DNA of 40,850 bases from Marinobacter sp. Lineage in GTDB: Bacteria > Pseudomonadota > Gammaproteobacteria > Pseudomonadales > Oleiphilaceae. The position numbers were made by a program, and so were the translations under genes. The notes under the pieces were generated by a model, which saw nothing but the letters and a program-made list of their open reading frames with translations, did not search any database and was not told the origin of the DNA. Shown one piece after another: positions 1-8,248 of the stretch. Numbering within the stretch: the first letter of the stretch is position 1; every line of letters starts with the position of its first letter. The stretch is from assembly GCA_018623515.1 (NCBI GenBank), contig JAAZVL010000008.1, forward strand, positions 1-40,850, written 5' to 3'.

Positions 1-1341
1 CCCCTTTTCCGCGAGTTCATCGCGGATCCGGTCAGCCTCGGCAAAATTCTTTGCCTTTCGAGCGTCTGCCCGGGCCTGAATCAGAGCCTCAATCTCCTCG
101 GCGCTCAGCTCGCCTCCGGTATCGGCCTGGAAAAAGGCCTCCGGGTCCTGCTGCAGCAGTCCGAGGACCGCTCCCAGACGGACGAGGACAGCGGCGCTCT
201 TCTTGGCTTCTTCCTCGTTACCGTCACGGCGATACTGGTTGATCTCGTTGGCCACGCCGTGCAACACGGCAATCGCACCGGCGGTGTTGAAGTCGTCGTC
301 CATCACTTCAACAAATCGGCGGTCATGCTCGGTTTCGGGCACATCCGACTCTTTCGCCGGAACAATGCCTCGCAATGCATGGTACAGCTTGGTCAGCGTC
401 CGCCCCGCCTCGGCCAGGTTGTCCTCCGAGTAGTCCACCTGGCTGCGGTAGTGGCTCGAGACCAGGAAATAACGCACGACTTCAGCCGGATACTTGTCCA
501 GAATCTCGCGAATAGTGAAGAAGTTCCCCAGGGATTTGGACATCTTCTCCTTGTTCACGCGAATGGCGCCAGCGTGCATCCAAGTATGAACGAACTTGTG
601 CCCGGTGGCGCACTCGGACTGGGCGATTTCGTTTTCATGATGCGGAAACAGAAGGTCCGGTCCGCCGCCGTGGATGTCAAAGGTGTCACCCAGACACTGG
701 GTCGACATGGCGGAACACTCGATGTGCCAGCCGGGACGACCATCGCCCCAGGGCGAAGGCCAGCTGACCTCTCCCGGCTTGGCGGCCTTCCAGAGGGCAA
801 AGTCGGCCGGGCTGCGTTTGGCTTCCTGGACATCCACCCGGGCGCCGGCCACCAGGTCTTCCAGTTTCTTTTTACTCAGCTTGCCGTAGTCCGGGAAAGA
901 CTCCACCGCGAAGTAAACATCGCCATTATCCGCTGCGTAGGCATGACCACTGGAGACCAGCTTGTGGATCATCGCGATGATCTCGTCGATGTAGGCGGTG
1001 GCCCGGGGCTCCTCATCCGGAGACAATACGCCGAGTTTGGCCTCATCTTCGTGCATGGCGCGGATCATGCGCTCAGTCAGATCCGAATACACCTCACCGT
1101 TCTCATCAGCCCGGCGCAGGATCTTGTCGTCAATATCGGTGATGTTGCGAACGTAATGAACGTCGTAGCCCCGGTGGCGCAGGTACCGGGTGATCACATC
1201 GAAAGCCACCAGCACCCGGGCATGGCCCAGGTGGCAGTAGTCGTATACGGTCATGCCGCAGACATACATGCGCACCTTGCCCGGCTCGATGGGCCGGAAC
1301 TCTTCCTTTTGCTGCGTGAGCGTGTTGTAGATGCGGATCAC
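1..1341 (-). CDS. cysS: Cysteinyl-tRNA synthetase, C-terminus cut by window edge
   Basis: Charges tRNA-Cys with cysteine in the cytoplasm; class I aminoacyl-tRNA synthetase. The reverse strand reads open from 1341 to base 1 (447 codons, no stop), so about 10-20 C-terminal residues of the usual ~460 lie outside. The N-terminus reads [13 protein letters not shown], then [18 protein letters not shown], which carries the HIGH-type nucleotide-binding motif (HLGH) and a zinc-ligand cysteine. The KMSKS loop is present as KEKMSKSLG near 520-560. The visible C-terminal helix ([17 protein letters not shown]) is typical of the family. The start is GTG at 1341, which overlaps the glnS stop as GTGA, so the two genes are almost certainly cotranscribed and translationally coupled. 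Identity is firm; only the exact end is unseen. Confidence 0.96.
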   Translation of the reverse strand, partial: MIRIYNTLTQQKEEFRPIEPGKVRMYVCGMTVYDYCHLGHARVLVAFDVITRYLRHRGYDVHYVRNITDIDDKILRRADENGEVYSDLTERMIRAMHEDEAKLGVLSPDEEPRATAYIDEIIAMIHKLVSSGHAYAADNGDVYFAVESFPDYGKLSKKKLEDLVAGARVDVQEAKRSPADFALWKAAKPGEVSWPSPWGDGRPGWHIECSAMSTQCLGDTFDIHGGGPDLLFPHHENEIAQSECATGHKFVHTWMHAGAIRVNKEKMSKSLGNFFTIREILDKYPAEVVRYFLVSSHYRSQVDYSEDNLAEAGRTLTKLYHALRGIVPAKESDVPETEHDRRFVEVMDDDFNTAGAIAVLHGVANEINQYRRDGNEEEAKKSAAVLVRLGAVLGLLQQDPEAFFQADTGGELSAEEIEALIQARADARKAKNFAEADRIRDELAEKG

Positions 1342-3017
1342 TTGCCCCCCTTACCCCAGGAATCCCGCAGGGTGACGGTACGGTTGAACACCGGGTGGCC
1401 GGCGGCGGAGGTCTGCTCCTGGTCACAGAAAAAGTAACCCTCGCGCTCGAACTGGTAAGGCAGATCCGTGCGCGGGTCCGCCAGGCCCTTCTCGACCCGG
1501 GCGCCTTTCAGAACCACCAGGGATTCCGGGTTCAGATGGTCAATGAAATCACCATCCTTGTCGCTGTCCGGAGATTCGTGGTTGAACAGGCGGTCATAGA
1601 CGTTGATGTCCGCCTCCACGCTGTCTGCCGCCGACACCCAGTGAATCACCCCGTTGGGCTTGTAGCCCTCGGGGTTCACGCCCAGGGTGTTCGGATCGAA
1701 TTCGCACTTGAGCTCAACAATCTCGCCGTTGTCATCCCGGACGATCTCCCGGCAGGTCATGACGTAGCCGCCACGCAGGCGCACCGCCTGGTCCGGAGCC
1801 AGCCGTTTCCACTTGCGCGGAGGCTCTTCGGCGAAGTCCTCGCGGTCGATGTACAAAACCTGGCTCCAGGTCACTTCCCGCTCGCCCATATCCGGGTTCT
1901 GCGGGTGCACCGGCAGGGTCAGGGTTTCGGTCTTGTCCGCCGGATAGTTGGTCAGGGTGACCTTGAGCGGACGCATCACACACATGGCACGCGGGGCACG
2001 GGTATTCAGATCTTCCCGGATCGCATGTTCGAGCATACCCACATCCACGGTGCCACCGGCCTTGTTCACGCCGATCATGTCGCAGAAGCTGCGGATCGAT
2101 TCCGGCGTGTATCCGCGACGGCGCATGCCGGAAATGGTGGGCATACGCGGGTCGTTCCAGCCGTCCACGTAACCTTCGTCCACCAGACGCTTGAGCTTGC
2201 GCTTGGAGGTGATGGTGTAGTTCAGGTTAAGCCGGGCAAATTCGATCTGGCGCGGGTGACAGGGAACCGAAATGTTGTCCAGCACCCAGTCATACAGTGG
2301 CCGATGGTCCTCGAACTCCAGGGTGCACAGGGAGTGGGTAATCCCCTCCAGGGCGTCGGAGATCGGATGGGTATAGTCGTACATCGGATAGATGCACCAC
2401 TTGTCGCCGGTCTGGTGGTGATCGGCATAACGGATCCGGTACAGGATCGGGTCACGGAGGTTGATGTTCGGAGACGCCATGTCGATCTTGGCGCGCAACA
2501 CCAGCTCACCGTTCTGGTACTTGCCGTCCCGCATATCCCGGAACAGCTGCAGGTTCTCGTCCACTGGCCGGTCCCGGTACGGGCTGTTGCGGCCGGGCTC
2601 CTTCAGCGTACCCCGGTATTCGGCCATCTCGTCGGCGGATAGCGCACAGACATAGGCCTTGCCGTTACGGATCAGTTCTTCGGCGAATTCGTAAAGGGCA
2701 TCGAAGTAGTCGGAGGCATAGCGCACCTCACCGGCCCATTCGTAACCAAGCCACTGCACATCCGCCTTGATGGCATCAATGTACTCCTGGCTTTCCTTTT
2801 CCGGGTTGGTGTCGTCAAAGCGCAGGTTGCACTCGCCACCAAAGGTCTCGGCAATGCCGAAATTCAGACAGATGGACTTGGCATGGCCAATGTGCAGGTA
2901 GCCGTTCGGCTCCGGCGGGAAACGGGTGACGACCTTGCCGGTGTGCTCACCTTTGGCGATGGCATCTTCGATCAGGCTCTGGATAAAGTTGTGGGCTTTC
3001 TTCGACTCGGCGCTCAT
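1338..3017 (-). CDS. glnS: Glutaminyl-tRNA synthetase
   Basis: Cytoplasmic class I synthetase that attaches glutamine to tRNA-Gln. The protein from ATG 3017 is 559 residues, close to the ~555 of E. coli GlnRS. An in-frame extension to 3086 exists, but its 23 extra residues do not look like family sequence and would run over the predicted -10 box. The HIGH motif occurs as [15 protein letters not shown], the KMSKS-type loop as [11 protein letters not shown], and the C-terminal beta-barrel region ends [14 protein letters not shown]. glnS is the first gene of a pair with cysS (4-bp GTGA overlap). It is divergent from ppiB, with a shared intergenic region of about 135 bp. The presence of GlnRS, rather than reliance on GatCAB, fits a gammaproteobacterium. 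Confidence 0.97.
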   Translation of the reverse strand: MSAESKKAHNFIQSLIEDAIAKGEHTGKVVTRFPPEPNGYLHIGHAKSICLNFGIAETFGGECNLRFDDTNPEKESQEYIDAIKADVQWLGYEWAGEVRYASDYFDALYEFAEELIRNGKAYVCALSADEMAEYRGTLKEPGRNSPYRDRPVDENLQLFRDMRDGKYQNGELVLRAKIDMASPNINLRDPILYRIRYADHHQTGDKWCIYPMYDYTHPISDALEGITHSLCTLEFEDHRPLYDWVLDNISVPCHPRQIEFARLNLNYTITSKRKLKRLVDEGYVDGWNDPRMPTISGMRRRGYTPESIRSFCDMIGVNKAGGTVDVGMLEHAIREDLNTRAPRAMCVMRPLKVTLTNYPADKTETLTLPVHPQNPDMGEREVTWSQVLYIDREDFAEEPPRKWKRLAPDQAVRLRGGYVMTCREIVRDDNGEIVELKCEFDPNTLGVNPEGYKPNGVIHWVSAADSVEADINVYDRLFNHESPDSDKDGDFIDHLNPESLVVLKGARVEKGLADPRTDLPYQFEREGYFFCDQEQTSAAGHPVFNRTVTLRDSWGKGGK

Positions 3018-3056
3018 ACAATCTCTGTTGGACAGGGGTTGAATCTCAAACCGCGT

Positions 3057-3062
3057 ATTATA
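3057..3062 (-). promoter_or_regulatory. Predicted -10 box for glnS-cysS
   Basis: Read on the minus strand this is a perfect TATAAT, about 40 bases upstream of the glnS ATG. No strong -35 lies at 16-18 bp spacing. The divergent ppiB gene has a possible TACAAT at about 3108-3113. Both are inferred from sequence only. Confidence 0.5.
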
Positions 3063-3153
3063 CTCACAAATCCTTTCCGGACTCATGCATAGCGCAAAAC
3101 TCTTGAGTACAATAGCGCCCTGAAACCTCTATAAACCAGTACAGGAAACCCTG

Positions 3154-3654
3154 ATGATTCTGCTGCAAACCAATTTCGGTGATATCAAGCTCGAACTGGA
3201 CTACGACAAGGCCCCGGAGACGGCCAAAAACTTCGAACAGTATGTTCGTGATGGCTTCTACGACGGGCTGATCTTTCACCGGGTCATCAGCAACTTCATG
3301 ATTCAGGGTGGCGGCTTCGAGCCGGGCATGACCCCGCGCAAGACCCGCGAGCCGATCCAGAACGAAGCCGACAACGGCCTGAGCAACATGGTCGGCACCA
3401 TCGCCATGGCCCGCACCATGGATCCCCATTCCGCCACCGCCCAGTTCTTTATTAACGTCGAGAACAACGGCTTTCTGGACCACACCGCCAAGAATGCCGA
3501 GGGCTGGGGCTATTGCGTGTTCGGCAAGGTGGTTGACGGCATGGATACCGTTAACAAGATCCGTGCCGTGCGCACCACCATGCGCGCCGGCCATCAGGAC
3601 GTCCCCGCCGAGGACGTAGTCATCGAAAAGGCCGAGGTTCTGGAGGACGCGTGA
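3154..3654 (+). CDS. ppiB: Peptidyl-prolyl cis-trans isomerase, cyclophilin type (cytoplasmic, PpiB)
   Basis: Speeds cis-trans isomerisation of X-Pro bonds during folding. The 166-residue protein has no signal peptide, which makes it the cytoplasmic PpiB rather than periplasmic PpiA. Recognisable cyclophilin segments are [15 protein letters not shown] (the active-site Arg in FHRV), the TAQFFINV segment and [11 protein letters not shown] near the C-terminus. An AGGAAA ribosome-binding site lies 7-8 bases before the ATG. The stop overlaps the GTG start of lpxH (GTGA at 3651-3654), so the two form a coupled operon. The ppiB-lpxH order is common in gammaproteobacteria, often next to cysS and glnS as here. 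Confidence 0.96.
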   Translation: MILLQTNFGDIKLELDYDKAPETAKNFEQYVRDGFYDGLIFHRVISNFMIQGGGFEPGMTPRKTREPIQNEADNGLSNMVGTIAMARTMDPHSATAQFFINVENNGFLDHTAKNAEGWGYCVFGKVVDGMDTVNKIRAVRTTMRAGHQDVPAEDVVIEKAEVLEDA

Positions 3655-4376
3655 CCACGCTGTTTATCTCCGATCTGCACCTGGAGGAATCGCGCCCGGA
3701 TATCACGGACGCGTTTCTGGCCTTTCTGAAAGACAAGGCGATGGGTGTGGAGCGTCTGTATATCCTGGGGGATTTCTTCGAAGCCTGGATTGGTGACGAT
3801 GAGCGCACCCCGCTGCAGGAAACCGTCGCTGCCGCATTGAAGGAAGTGAGCGACAACGGTACCGAGATCTTCCTGATGCACGGTAACCGGGACTTCCTGA
3901 TCGGTGAGGATTTCTGCAACCGAGCCGGCGCTACCTTGCTGGATGATCCGACGGTGGTGGATCTGTATGGGATCCCCACCCTGCTCATGCACGGCGACAG
4001 CCTGTGCACCGCAGACGTGGAGTACCAGAAGTTTCGCGCCAACATGCGCAACCCGCAGTGGCAGCAGATGATCCTCGCCCGCCCCCTGGCGGACCGCCAG
4101 CAGATGGCCCGGCAGTTGCGGGAAATCTCCATGGCGAAGAATCAGGGCAAGGCCGAGACCATCATGGATGTGACGCCTGAGGAAGTGGTGAAGGAAATGG
4201 AGGCCCATGGGGTCCAGCGCCTGGTCCACGGCCACACCCACCGGCCCGCCATTCACGAATTGCAGGCCAATGGGCAGGATGCCCGCCGCATAGTCCTGGG
4301 TGATTGGGACCAGCATGTCTGGTGGCTGGAAGTCGAGCCAGGCAAGGAGCCGGACCTGAACAAAGCCCCGTTATGA
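3651..4376 (+). CDS. lpxH: UDP-2,3-diacylglucosamine diphosphatase
   Basis: Fourth step of lipid A synthesis: hydrolyses UDP-2,3-diacylglucosamine to lipid X and UMP at the inner membrane surface. The 241-residue calcineurin-like phosphoesterase carries the metal ligands D8 and H10 (SDLHL), D41 ([11 protein letters not shown]), N79 (GNRDF), H114 (LLMHGD) and the HGHTH motif near residues 193-197. The start is GTG inside the ppiB stop. Its TGA stop touches, without overlap, the stop of the convergent lipoprotein gene, and both stops lie in the loop of a GC-rich hairpin. Length and motifs are those of LpxH, not of LpxG or LpxI. Confidence 0.95.
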   Translation: MTTLFISDLHLEESRPDITDAFLAFLKDKAMGVERLYILGDFFEAWIGDDERTPLQETVAAALKEVSDNGTEIFLMHGNRDFLIGEDFCNRAGATLLDDPTVVDLYGIPTLLMHGDSLCTADVEYQKFRANMRNPQWQQMILARPLADRQQMARQLREISMAKNQGKAETIMDVTPEEVVKEMEAHGVQRLVHGHTHRPAIHELQANGQDARRIVLGDWDQHVWWLEVEPGKEPDLNKAPL

Positions 4377-4387
4377 GGTCGGGGCTT
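4363..4387. terminator. Hairpin enclosing two convergent stop codons
   Basis: Perfect 8-bp stem AAGCCCCG/CGGGGCTT with a 9-base loop, TTATGAGGT. The loop holds the stop of the minus-strand lipoprotein (TTA read in reverse) and the TGA of lpxH back to back. No long T tract follows on either strand, so intrinsic termination may be weak. A bidirectional terminator is the likeliest role. Confidence 0.55.
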
Positions 4388-5267
4388 CAGACGGCTCGCG
4401 ATAGGTTTCGAGCCGTCTGAGCCAGCCGGGCAGCCAGCGCTCTCGCTCGATCGGATTCTCGGCATTCGCGGCACGGCGGGTGAGTACGTCTCCGGCCGCA
4501 GACCGGAAGGCGTCCAGTGCAGACTGTTCCTGTTCCGGATTCATGGCCAGCAGAACCTGCAACAAGCCCCAGCCTTGACCGTCGTAACGCTCGGATTCGG
4601 AAAGCCCCTCGCCCTTGAAATTGACGTAGTCCATGAGCGCGTATACGCCACCCGGCGTTGCGCTCAGCTCTGCCAGGTGTTCGGAAACCCGCTCCCGATG
4701 CTCTTCAGGCGCTGCTTCGACCACCTTGTCCAGGGACTCCCTTGCCCTACGGAAGATGAATTCGGCCTGAAGACCCTGGGTACCCGCAAGGAACTCTCTT
4801 AACTCCGCCACTCGGGTGGAATCTTCTACCTCCAGAAAGGTCTCCCGATCCGGCCAGGGGGCATCAAACGGTTCAAGGTTCACCAGCCAATCCGGCACCG
4901 GCGCCTGGCGCTGGGTCATATACTGGATCAACCCGGGAAAACTCTCGACAAATCGCCCATCCACGCCTTCCGGGTACCAGATGAAGTGGCCGATGCCCAG
5001 TGACGGAAACGCTTCTCCTTCGTTCCAGTGCACCAGGCACTGCAGCTTGCCGGCACATTCGTTCTGGAAAATCTTCTGGCCTACCCAGTCCATCTGGGCA
5101 GGCTTGAGGGCCAGGGAAATATCCGTACCCGATGACGGCGTGGCAGTTCCTGCCTCCTCGGCTGGTTGACCGGGTTCAGCGGTCTCCTCGGTTTCCGGGC
5201 CGGAATCACAACCGGCCAGAACGAAGGAAGACAAAAGCAGAATCAGTGGGAAGAATCCTTTAACCAA
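4371..5267 (-). CDS. Lipoprotein of unknown function with a possible lysozyme-like fold
   Basis: 298 residues. A signal peptide with lipobox LAGC (Cys20) is followed by a Glu/Pro/Thr-rich linker (21-50) and a folded domain. The segment WNEGEAFPSLGIGHFIWYP (81-99) aligns by eye, without gaps, to the phage-T4-type lysozyme stretch that ends in GIGH. E70 (in IFQNEC), E83 and S89 sit near where the Glu/Asp/Thr catalytic set would be, although E70 is three residues further from GIGH than expected. YVNFKGEG (near 214) and the C-terminal RRxxNxxxPxExxRWLPGWLRRL pattern also recall the lysozyme core and C-terminus. This is inference, and activity is unproven. The start is TTG at 5267, preceded by GAGGTGA. 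It overlaps the 3' end of the peroxiredoxin gene by 25 bases, which suggests translational coupling. Confidence 0.7.
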   Translation of the reverse strand: MVKGFFPLILLLSSFVLAGCDSGPETEETAEPGQPAEEAGTATPSSGTDISLALKPAQMDWVGQKIFQNECAGKLQCLVHWNEGEAFPSLGIGHFIWYPEGVDGRFVESFPGLIQYMTQRQAPVPDWLVNLEPFDAPWPDRETFLEVEDSTRVAELREFLAGTQGLQAEFIFRRARESLDKVVEAAPEEHRERVSEHLAELSATPGGVYALMDYVNFKGEGLSESERYDGQGWGLLQVLLAMNPEQEQSALDAFRSAAGDVLTRRAANAENPIERERWLPGWLRRLETYREPSEAPTS

Positions 5268-5794
5268 TCAATCACCTCATAGACATGGTCATCCGGCGGA
5301 AACACCGGATAGAACACCTTCTGGATTTCGCCATCTTTGGCAATGAGCGTCACCCGCTTGTTCAGGGTCACGCCCTCAACGGTAAACAGCGGAAGCTCCA
5401 GCGCCTTTGCCAGGTCCAGGTTCTCATCACTCAGGAGCTCAAACGAAATGCCCAGTCGTTCGACGGCCTCCTGCTGGTACGCCATGTCCTGGGTACTCAC
5501 ACCGAAAACCTGAGCGCCCATATCTGCCAGTTCCCGATGATGATCCCGGAAGGCGCAGGCCTGGGGGGTACAGCCCAGGGCCCCGGGAATCTGGGACCAG
5601 CCTTCCGGCGATGGCTGGTCCGGGCGGCCGGTGCGGGGATAGAAGTAAAGCACTGAGGTGCCTGCCAGACTGCCCACATTTACCGCTCGCCCCTGAGAGC
5701 TGGTCAGCGTGACGTTCGGCAACACCTGTCCTTTCAGGTGGTCGCAGGCGCCGTCGTCTAGCGGTGCCGGCGTATTTTCGGGAATGCTTGTCAT
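5243..5794 (-). CDS. Peroxiredoxin of the AhpC/TSA superfamily (BCP-like)
   Basis: Thiol peroxidase that would reduce hydrogen peroxide or organic peroxides in the cytoplasm. The 183-residue protein has a thioredoxin fold with FYPRTG, then GCTPQACAFRD holding the presumed peroxidatic Cys75 and a second Cys80 spaced as in atypical two-cysteine BCP proteins. It differs from E. coli BCP by about a dozen extra residues (RPDQPSPEGWSQIPGA) between FYP and GCT, a feature I recall from a separate peroxiredoxin subgroup. ATG 5794 was chosen because CAGGAGA lies 8 bases upstream; the in-frame extension to 5866 has no such site. It sits between the thioesterase and the lipoprotein genes on the same strand. 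Reductant and substrate cannot be read from the sequence. Confidence 0.85.
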   Translation of the reverse strand: MTSIPENTPAPLDDGACDHLKGQVLPNVTLTSSQGRAVNVGSLAGTSVLYFYPRTGRPDQPSPEGWSQIPGALGCTPQACAFRDHHRELADMGAQVFGVSTQDMAYQQEAVERLGISFELLSDENLDLAKALELPLFTVEGVTLNKRVTLIAKDGEIQKVFYPVFPPDDHVYEVIDWLKDSSH

Positions 5795-5871
5795 GGTTGA
5801 TGTCTCCTGTGGCATGAACCGGGTTATACCACGTTGGCCAAGATTCGGTTCAATAGCCCCAGGCATGAAAT

Positions 5872-6264
5872 TTAGTCCATAACATGCTCTGCCAGCTTCG
5901 CCTTGATCTCCTCGGGAATCGAAACGGATTTCTCATGTTCATAGTCGAAATGAATCAGCACCGAGACACCACGGGCAATCTTCTTGCCGTCCTGCCAGGC
6001 TTCCTGGATCACCCGGAAAGAGCTGTTGCCAATGTCACCGACACCGGTGCGGATTTCCACGGGCATGTGCCAGTAACTCTGGGCCAGCAGATCAATTTCC
6101 AGGCGGGCCAGGATCAGAGGCCAGGTTTTCACTTCCAGCGTCGGGTGGAAGATCCGGAAAATCGGTGTACGGCCCTGCTCGAACCAGACGGGCAATGACG
6201 TATTGCTGATATGCCCCAGGGCATCGGTATCGCTGAACCTGGGTTCAATCTCGAGTGTGAACAT
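5872..6264 (-). CDS. Hotdog-fold acyl-CoA thioesterase, YbgC/FadM-like
   Basis: Predicted to hydrolyse acyl-CoA thioesters in the cytoplasm. The 130-residue single-hotdog protein begins with a 4-hydroxybenzoyl-CoA-thioesterase-type motif, FSDTDALGHISNTS, containing the catalytic Asp region, GH and Asn. The central ARLEIDLLAQSYW and the closing region around RGVSVLIHFDYE fit the fold. It starts 32 bp downstream of the ABC permease stop on the same strand, so it may be cotranscribed with the pump. Substrate chain length is unknown. YbgC itself normally sits by tolQRA, which is not the case here, so I give no symbol. Confidence 0.82.
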   Translation of the reverse strand: MFTLEIEPRFSDTDALGHISNTSLPVWFEQGRTPIFRIFHPTLEVKTWPLILARLEIDLLAQSYWHMPVEIRTGVGDIGNSSFRVIQEAWQDGKKIARGVSVLIHFDYEHEKSVSIPEEIKAKLAEHVMD

Positions 6265-6296
6265 CCTCGTTTCCTGTCTTGGTATCTCTGTGCGGG

Positions 6297-7505
6297 TTAT
6301 TCGTGCCGCAGTGCGTCAATGGGATTGAGCATGGCGGCTTTCCGGGCGGGAAAATACCCGAAGATGATCCCGATCGCCACGGAAAATGAAAATCCGACAG
6401 CCATGACCGTGGGGGAAATGACAAAGGGCATGTTCAATTGCCAGGTCACGAGCCAGGTGCCACCCACCCCAATGACAAGACCGATAACACCGCCGAGGGT
6501 CGACAGGGCAATGGATTCCACCAGGAACTGGGTCAATACATCCCGGGCCCGGGCCCCGATCGCCAGCCTTATACCGATTTCCCGGGTCCGCTCGGTGACC
6601 GATACCAGCATGATGTTCATGATCCCTATGCCGCCCACCAGCAGGCTGACCGCGGCAATGGCGCCCAGCAGGATCGTCAGGGTGTTGGTGGTGCTTTCCA
6701 GGGCCTGGGCGATGTCCTGGGTGTCCCGCACATAAAAATCGTCCACACCGCCGTTGACCGGAGTGCGGCGCTGGCGCAACAGGGATTCAATCTGCTCCTG
6801 TACCACACCAGTGGTACCGTCAGCCAGCGCAGACACGTAGATGGCACTCACATCCAGCTCACCCACCAGACGGCGCTGAACCGCCTTGACCGGCATGAGA
6901 ATGGTCTTGTCACGGTCCTGGCCCATGGACTCGCCTTTTTCTTCCAGCACACCGATGACCCGGCAAGCCGTTCTCCCGACCCGGATGTTCGCTCCCAGTG
7001 CTTCCTGCCCGAGGAACATCTCCTCGATCAGGGTCTTGCCGATAATGCACACCGCCGCCCCGGAAGACAGTTCGCCGTCCTCGAACTCGCGGCCGTAATC
7101 CAGGTAATGGTTCCGTACGGTAAAATACTCGTTGGTGGTCCCGATCACCGGAATGGTGTCGTTGGCATTACCGACAACCACCGTGGCACTGGTGGTGAGC
7201 GCGGGGGCTACCAGGATGCCGTCCACCTCGTTGCGGATGGCTTCGACATCGGCCAGCTCGAAGTTCTCCGCAGTGGTGCGCAGGCCACCGGGGCCCCGTT
7301 GCGCGGTACCCGGCATGACAAACAACAGGTTGGAGCCGATGCTGGCAATCTGCTCGGTCACGCTGCGGGTAGCAGACTGCCCCAGATGGACCATGGCTAC
7401 CACACTGGCCACGCCAATGATGATACCCAGGGTGGTGAGAAACGAACGCAGTTTGTTGCGGGCAATGGCCTGCACCGACATGCCCAGGGTATCCAGGGCC
7501 CTCAC
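6297..7505 (-). CDS. ABC transporter permease, MacB/FtsX type
   Basis: Inner-membrane permease of a tripartite, mechanotransmission-type ABC system. The 402-residue protein has one N-terminal membrane helix after a RNKLRSFLTTLGIIIGV start, a large periplasmic domain (about 40-270), and three C-terminal helices beginning near ILLGAIAAVSLLVGGIGIMNIMLVSVTERTREIGIR, the FtsX/MacB signature. It ends in PARKAAMLNPIDALRHE. In E. coli MacB the ATPase is fused; here it is a separate gene, as in YknYZ-type systems. The start is GTG at 7505, overlapping the ATPase stop (GTGA). Substrate unknown: macrolides, peptides, siderophores or lipopeptides are all possible for this family. Confidence 0.92.
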   Translation of the reverse strand: MRALDTLGMSVQAIARNKLRSFLTTLGIIIGVASVVAMVHLGQSATRSVTEQIASIGSNLLFVMPGTAQRGPGGLRTTAENFELADVEAIRNEVDGILVAPALTTSATVVVGNANDTIPVIGTTNEYFTVRNHYLDYGREFEDGELSSGAAVCIIGKTLIEEMFLGQEALGANIRVGRTACRVIGVLEEKGESMGQDRDKTILMPVKAVQRRLVGELDVSAIYVSALADGTTGVVQEQIESLLRQRRTPVNGGVDDFYVRDTQDIAQALESTTNTLTILLGAIAAVSLLVGGIGIMNIMLVSVTERTREIGIRLAIGARARDVLTQFLVESIALSTLGGVIGLVIGVGGTWLVTWQLNMPFVISPTVMAVGFSFSVAIGIIFGYFPARKAAMLNPIDALRHE

Positions 7506-8248
7506 GGAATCACCTCCGCCGGCGAGCCGTCCCGGATCAGCTTGCCATCGGTGAAAAACAGCACGCGATCCGCATAACGCGCGATATCCGGCTCATGGGT
7601 CACCATCAGAATCGTGATGCCCTTCTGTTCGCGGATGGATACAAGCTCCTTCATGATCTCCCCGGCCATGACGGTATCGAGGTTGCCCGTGGGCTCATCC
7701 GCCAGCAAAACCGGGGGCTCGGTCACCAGGGCGCGGGCGATTGCCACCCGTTGTTGCTGACCCCCGGAAAGCTGGGCGGAGGTCGCATGGGCCCGCTCGG
7801 CCAGGCCAACGGTGGCAAGGGCCTGCATGGCCAACTCGTGACGCCGCGCTGGCCGGACTCCCTCATAAATCAGCGGCAGCTCAACGTTGCTCAGGGCGCT
7901 GGTGCGAGGCAGCAGGTTGAAGCTCTGGAACACGAAGCCCATGAAATGGCGGCGTAGCAGTGCCAGTTCGTCCCGGTCCAGGCCGCCGACTTCCACGCCC
8001 CGGAACCAGTATTCCCCGGAGGTGGGCACATCCAGACAACCCAGAATGTTCATGCAGGTGGATTTGCCGGAGCCCGACGGCCCCATGATGGCGACGAACT
8101 CGCCTGAGCGGATACTCAGGCTGACACCATCCAGGGCACGAACCTCCGTCGCGCCGCTGCCATAGATCTTGTAGATGTCGCGCATCTCCACCACGTACGG
8201 GGCGGGTTGCGATCTGGCCGACTGACCGACATTACCAGCTTCAGTCAT
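7502..8248 (-). CDS. ABC transporter ATP-binding protein, MacB/LolD type
   Basis: Cytoplasmic ATPase that drives the neighbouring permease. The 248-residue protein has Walker A GPSGSGKST (near 57-65), a Q-loop in FVFQSFNLLP, signature LSGGQQQR, Walker B VLLADEPTG and the switch His in VTHEP. An N-terminal extension of about 18 residues precedes the usual VVEMRDIYKIYG start. It overlaps its neighbours by 4 bp on both sides (ATGA with the fusion protein, GTGA with the permease), so the three pump genes form one tight operon. Confidence 0.95.
   Translation of the reverse strand: MTEAGNVGQSARSQPAPYVVEMRDIYKIYGSGATEVRALDGVSLSIRSGEFVAIMGPSGSGKSTCMNILGCLDVPTSGEYWFRGVEVGGLDRDELALLRRHFMGFVFQSFNLLPRTSALSNVELPLIYEGVRPARRHELAMQALATVGLAERAHATSAQLSGGQQQRVAIARALVTEPPVLLADEPTGNLDTVMAGEIMKELVSIREQKGITILMVTHEPDIARYADRVLFFTDGKLIRDGSPAEVIP

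Noticed and set aside
259-1437. 392-codon plus-strand frame antisense to cysS
   Set aside because: The opposite strand encodes a clear cysteinyl-tRNA synthetase; the antisense product matches no family and results from GC-rich third positions.
1395-2642. 415-codon plus-strand frame antisense to glnS
   Set aside because: Shadow of GlnRS; no recognisable domain, no ribosome-binding site.
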